The notes beneath the pieces are model-generated. The model made no database searches, had not been told where the DNA came from, and saw only the letters and a program-made list of their open reading frames with translations. Source: Stramentimicrobium sp964525625 (GTDB taxonomy: Bacteria; Atribacterota; Phoenicimicrobiia; Phoenicimicrobiales; Stramentimicrobiaceae). From it: a stretch of DNA of 8,430 nucleotides. Position numbers and translations under genes: made by a program. The DNA lies in contig CAZGKY010000098.1 of assembly GCA_964525625.1 (NCBI GenBank), positions 1 through 8,430 on the forward strand, given 5' to 3'. Shown piece by piece: positions 5,766 through 8,430 of this stretch (the stretch's first letter is position 1; each line of letters opens with the position of its first letter).

Positions 5766-6273
5766 ATATGATCATAAAGTCAGGGAAAGAAAGATTTCCC
5801 TGACTTTTCTTTTTTTTATATTTTTGCTTTTGTTGCTAACTGGTTTTGAATTAATTGCTGGACTTTGGGATGAGAATTATTTTCTTAAAATAATTAATAG
5901 TAAAACACAAGAAACCCTGTTAAAAATTGCTGTTAGTAATAAAGAGATCTTTTATCTTGAATATACCAATTCTCGAGATTTAAATCCTGTTATAGATATA
6001 TTTCAAGTAGGGGAGGATGGTAATTTCTTTCTTTTAGAGGAAAGGTATCCCTGGTATGGTGCAGGACAAGAGTGTCACCAGGCAAAAGATATTTATTTTG
6101 AAGATAATATGGTAGTGGTAAGAATAAATAAAGAGATGAAAATATTACCTTTGAGAGTTGCCTATACTGTAGAGCAAATATTGACAGTAAAGAATGAGAA
6201 ATATTTGCTTAGTAGTTTAGCTAAAAGAGGAGAGGCAATTAATTTGATAATTAAGGTAAAGGGGGGTCAGTAA
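5746..6273 (+). CDS. DUF1850 domain protein, membrane-anchored, in the TRAP-TAXI operon
   Basis: The frame encodes up to 175 residues. A basic N-terminus (KYDHKVRERK, 7-16) precedes one hydrophobic segment (about 18-40), then a DUF1850-like extracytoplasmic domain with FYLEYTNSRDLNPVIDIFQV and the YPWYGAGQE motif (101-109). The usual HSV-type motif reads NSR. DUF1850 genes are commonly found between TAXI receptor and fused TRAP permease genes; their function is unknown. The start is uncertain. There is no ATG before the membrane segment, so initiation must be at GTG 5746, TTG 5752 or another non-ATG codon. This overlaps the receptor gene by up to 20 bases, suggesting translational coupling, and the ribosome binding site is weak. 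The stem and T-run of an intrinsic terminator (5776-5817) fall inside the coding sequence and encode the basic stretch and the start of the membrane segment. Confidence 0.8.
   Translation: MNLYVNKYDHKVRERKISLTFLFFIFLLLLLTGFELIAGLWDENYFLKIINSKTQETLLKIAVSNKEIFYLEYTNSRDLNPVIDIFQVGEDGNFFLLEERYPWYGAGQECHQAKDIYFEDNMVVVRINKEMKILPLRVAYTVEQILTVKNEKYLLSSLAKRGEAINLIIKVKGGQ
5776..5817 (+). terminator. Intrinsic terminator after the receptor gene, inside the DUF1850 frame
   Basis: A perfect 13-bp stem, AAAGTCAGGGAAA (5776-5788) with TTTCCCTGACTTT (5795-5807), has a 6-nt loop and is followed by TTCTTTTTTTT. The T-tract (5805-5817) is interrupted only by C5809. It starts ten bases after the receptor's TAA. 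This is the clearest terminator in the window. It should end much of the transcription after the receptor gene, with read-through supplying DUF1850 and the permease. Because the stem lies within the DUF1850 coding sequence, ribosomes starting there would melt it, which gives a possible translation-dependent read-through mechanism. Confidence 0.85.
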
Positions 6274-6277
6274 AATA

Positions 6278-8272
6278 GTGAACAGCAATATGGTAGATAA
6301 AGAACAGGAGAAGGAAAAAGAAGAAGCAAAAATTTCCTTTAATACTGATGAAAAAATTACGAAAGACCTGGAAGATTTTGAATTTAAAGCTAAGAGAAGC
6401 CTCGAGGGCTATTGGTTTATTCCTATTTTAGTGGCATCAATAGGATTATTTATTTTTCATATGTATACCGGTTGGTTTGGTGCCTACTTTAGTTTAATTC
6501 AACGTTCTATACATTTTATGTTAATTCTAATTATCACTTTTTCCTTATTTGCTCGATCCGATAAGATTAGAAGAGACATTATCCAGTGGTATGATTTTAT
6601 CTTTATGGGTTTAGCTATAGTTTTATGTTTTTATATATTAAACAATATTCATGAATTAGTATGGAGAGCTGGTAATCCAAGTAAAGTTGATGTTATTTTG
6701 GGAGTAATCCTTATTTTACTGACTTTAGAAGCCACCAGGAGGGCGGTGGGCAAGCCTTTGATGTTTGTAGCTATCTTTTTTCTACTATATGCTCTAGTAT
6801 TAGGACCATACATGCCAGGAAGGTTCGCTCATGATACCTTTTCGCTCAGAAGGGTGGCTTATTATCTATATCTTACCGATGCTGGTATTTTTGGTACACC
6901 TTTAGGTGTATCGGCTAACTTTGTTTATCTTTTTATCCTTTTCGGTTCCATTTTGAATAAAACTGGTGCTGGTAAATTTTTTATAGATTTTGCTACGGCG
7001 TTGACTGGTTACACTAGAGGTGGACCAGCTAAAGCTGCGGTAGTATCCAGTGGTATGATGGGAACAATTTCTGGTAGTTCTACCGCCAATACTGTAACCA
7101 CCGGTAGCTTTACCATTCCTTTAATGAAAAGCGTAGGTTATAGTTCTGTCTTTGCCGGGGCAGTTGAACCGGTGGCTTCCACAGGTGGACAGATTATGCC
7201 GCCCATTATGGGTGCAGCTGCTTTTATCATGGCTGAATTTTTAGGAGTTCCTTATATTGAAGTAGCTAAGGCAGCAATATTACCTGCTATTTTTTATTAT
7301 TTAGCACTTTTTATGGCTGTCGATTTTAGGGCAGCCAGAATTGGTTTGGTAGGATTAAAAAGAGAACAATTACCCAATTTAATAAAAACATTAAAGATAG
7401 GATGGATTTTATTAGCCCCCATCTTTTCTCTAATTTATTTATTAATAAATGGTTATTCGCCACAAAAATCGGTGGTGTCCAGTATTGCCATTTTAATATT
7501 TATCAGTATGTTCAATAGCAGAACAAGACTAACACCCAAAAAATTAATTGAAGCATTAATTGATGCGGGAATGGCTGCCACTACTGTTGCAGTAGCCTGT
7601 GCAGCTGCCGGAATAATAGTAGGAATCACTACTATGTCTGGACTTGGTTTAAAGTTTACCGGTATTGTTTTTAATTTGTCCGGAGGTATTCTGCCAGTTG
7701 CCTTATTATTAGCTTCCATATCATCCCTGGTTCTGGGAATGGGGGTACCTACCACCGCTAATTATGTTATTATGGCTTCCTTAATAGCTCCAGCATTAAT
7801 AAGATTAATGGTAGCAAATTCTCCCAGGGTTATCCCTCATTTATTTGTGTTTTACTATGGGATTCTTGCTGATATTACCCCTCCAGTTATGCTGGCGGTC
7901 TTTGCTGGTGCAGCTATTGCCAGAGCCCCCGCACTGAAGGTTGGAGTGGAATCAATTAAATTAGCCTTGCCTGGATATATACTGCCTTTTATGTTTGTCT
8001 TTCATCCTGAGATAATTGCCTGGAATTTTATGCCGGATTTAAATGTAGCCCGACTAGTTTATGGTATTGTTATGGCCTTATGTATGGCTCTTGGTTTTGC
8101 CGGAGCAACTCAGGGGTACTTTTTTAGGAAGACTTCTCCTCTGGAAAGAATTCTTCTATTTATAGGTGCCTTCTGTGTCATACCAGCACAGTATTATATT
8201 AATATAATTGGAGTAGGAGTTATTGGATTAGTTCTGGTGATCCAGATCTGGTCTAAACCACAGAAATTATAA
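6278..8272 (+). CDS. TRAP transporter fused permease (DctQM, TAXI-associated)
   Basis: This 664-residue integral membrane protein fuses the small DctQ-like subunit (hydrophobic segments within about 45-175) to the large DctM domain (about 200-655). A charged cytoplasmic N-terminus covers residues 1-44. DctM hallmarks are GTISGSSTANTVTTGSFTIP (262-281), EPVASTGGQIMPPIMGAAAF (297-316), LGMGVPTTANYVIMA (486-500) and ADITPPVMLAVFAG (531-544). It should carry the receptor's substrate inward, driven by a sodium gradient as in characterised TRAP systems. The length fits the fused TAXI-type permeases. GTG 6278 is preferred because GGGGGG (6261-6266) lies 11 bases upstream; ATG 6290 (residue 5) is the alternative but is too far from it. 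Only four bases separate it from DUF1850, so the two are co-transcribed. No clear terminator follows the stop codon. Confidence 0.95.
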   Translation: MNSNMVDKEQEKEKEEAKISFNTDEKITKDLEDFEFKAKRSLEGYWFIPILVASIGLFIFHMYTGWFGAYFSLIQRSIHFMLILIITFSLFARSDKIRRDIIQWYDFIFMGLAIVLCFYILNNIHELVWRAGNPSKVDVILGVILILLTLEATRRAVGKPLMFVAIFFLLYALVLGPYMPGRFAHDTFSLRRVAYYLYLTDAGIFGTPLGVSANFVYLFILFGSILNKTGAGKFFIDFATALTGYTRGGPAKAAVVSSGMMGTISGSSTANTVTTGSFTIPLMKSVGYSSVFAGAVEPVASTGGQIMPPIMGAAAFIMAEFLGVPYIEVAKAAILPAIFYYLALFMAVDFRAARIGLVGLKREQLPNLIKTLKIGWILLAPIFSLIYLLINGYSPQKSVVSSIAILIFISMFNSRTRLTPKKLIEALIDAGMAATTVAVACAAAGIIVGITTMSGLGLKFTGIVFNLSGGILPVALLLASISSLVLGMGVPTTANYVIMASLIAPALIRLMVANSPRVIPHLFVFYYGILADITPPVMLAVFAGAAIARAPALKVGVESIKLALPGYILPFMFVFHPEIIAWNFMPDLNVARLVYGIVMALCMALGFAGATQGYFFRKTSPLERILLFIGAFCVIPAQYYINIIGVGVIGLVLVIQIWSKPQKL

Positions 8273-8289
8273 TTTTTTATCAATCAAAG

Positions 8290-8317
8290 TTGACAAAATA
8301 AAAAGATATGGTATTCT
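8290..8317 (+). promoter_or_regulatory. Sigma-70-type promoter for the GntR-family gene
   Basis: A perfect -35 TTGACA (8290-8295) is followed, after a 16-base spacer, by -10 TATTCT (8312-8317) with an extended TGG just upstream (8309-8311). Transcription would start near 8324. The promoter lies right after the permease gene and points at the GntR start codon at 8371, so that gene is likely its own transcription unit. Confidence 0.65.
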
Positions 8318-8321
8318 ATAA

Positions 8322-8348
8322 ATGGTTAATCCATTAGTCAATTAGTCC
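8322..8348. repeat. Short repeats at the GntR promoter start (possible operator)
   Basis: ATGG-TTAAT-CCAT (8322-8334) is a short palindrome at the predicted transcription start. It is followed by two tandem octamers, ATTAGTCA (8333-8340) and ATTAGTCC (8341-8348). GntR regulators often repress their own promoters from sites in this position. The match is short and the function is inferred. Confidence 0.35.
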
Positions 8349-8370
8349 AAAGATTAAGGTTTTAGTTACC

Positions 8371-8430
8371 ATGGAAATTGAAATTAACAGAAACATTAGA
8401 ATACCTCTTTATCTACAAATTAAGGAACAA
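8371..8430 (+). CDS. GntR-family transcriptional regulator, N-terminal 20 residues (continues beyond window)
   Basis: The frame from ATG 8371 reads MEIEINRNIRIPLYLQIKEQ and is open at the window edge. The segment IPLYLQIKEQ is the characteristic beginning of the winged-helix domain of GntR regulators (pattern PLYxQIxxxI). HutC, YtrA and MocR/PdxR subfamilies all start this way, so the effector domain and subfamily cannot be told. A weak AAGG at 8356-8359 is 11 bases upstream of the start. A promoter and candidate operator precede it. The family call is good for such a short piece, but the function is open. Confidence 0.75.
   Translation, partial: MEIEINRNIRIPLYLQIKEQ

Noticed and set aside
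7453..7755. Minus-strand 100-codon frame opposite the TRAP permease gene
   Set aside because: Shadow of a conserved membrane protein; no start signal or recognisable motif.
8264..8280. Terminator after the permease gene (AAATTATAATTT then T-run)
   Set aside because: The stem is a short, purely A-T palindrome inside the stop codon region; not stable enough to call.
1..8430. CRISPR array, insertion sequence, tRNA or rRNA
   Set aside because: No regularly spaced repeats, transposase frames, cloverleaf patterns or ribosomal RNA signatures were seen.

Overview
This window reads as chromosomal DNA from a low-GC, probably anaerobic, amino-acid-using bacterium. The signs are AT-rich intergenic DNA, AGGAGG-type ribosome binding sites, TAA as the stop codon of every complete gene, an oxygen-sensitive radical-SAM aminomutase, a one-carbon folate enzyme of the type found in amino-acid and purine fermenters, and a TRAP-TAXI transporter. 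Halanaerobiales-like Firmicutes or Atribacterota would fit. This is inference from style and gene content, and I cannot name a species. All genes are on the + strand.

Layout. (1) 1-713 is the 3' two-thirds of prfB (release factor 2), closed by a long palindromic stem-loop that starts in its stop codon. (2) 714-981 is a 268-base gap with no convincing gene but some structure. (3) 982-1605 encodes a cyclodeaminase/cyclohydrolase family protein (folate one-carbon metabolism). (4) 1606-1825 is a very AT-rich regulatory region with a 10-bp inverted repeat, an extended -10 promoter and a cluster of TTGCAT repeats. (5) 1826-2683 is a MurR/RpiR-family regulator with an atypical SIS loop. (6) 2831-4666 is a 611-residue KamA-family radical-SAM/PLP aminomutase. 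It has a roughly 195-residue N-terminal extension and specificity residues that resemble glutamate 2,3-aminomutase rather than lysine 2,3-aminomutase. (7) 4812-8272 is a TRAP-TAXI operon: periplasmic receptor, DUF1850 membrane-anchored protein and fused DctQM permease. A textbook intrinsic terminator sits inside the 5' part of the DUF1850 reading frame. (8) 8273-8370 holds a good promoter and short repeats leading into the first 20 codons of a GntR-family regulator at 8371.

How it may work together. The regulator, aminomutase and transporter form a plausible amino-acid module: a TAXI transporter imports an organic or amino acid, the aminomutase moves its alpha-amino group to the beta carbon (substrate plausibly glutamate or a similar acidic amino acid), and the RpiR protein responds to a metabolite. 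A 10-base motif, TTTATTGCCA, occurs upstream of the aminomutase and, inverted, upstream of the transporter. This hints at shared control but does not prove it. The most notable regulatory observation is the terminator overlapping DUF1850. It could make the receptor more abundant than the permease and could be sensitive to translation of DUF1850.
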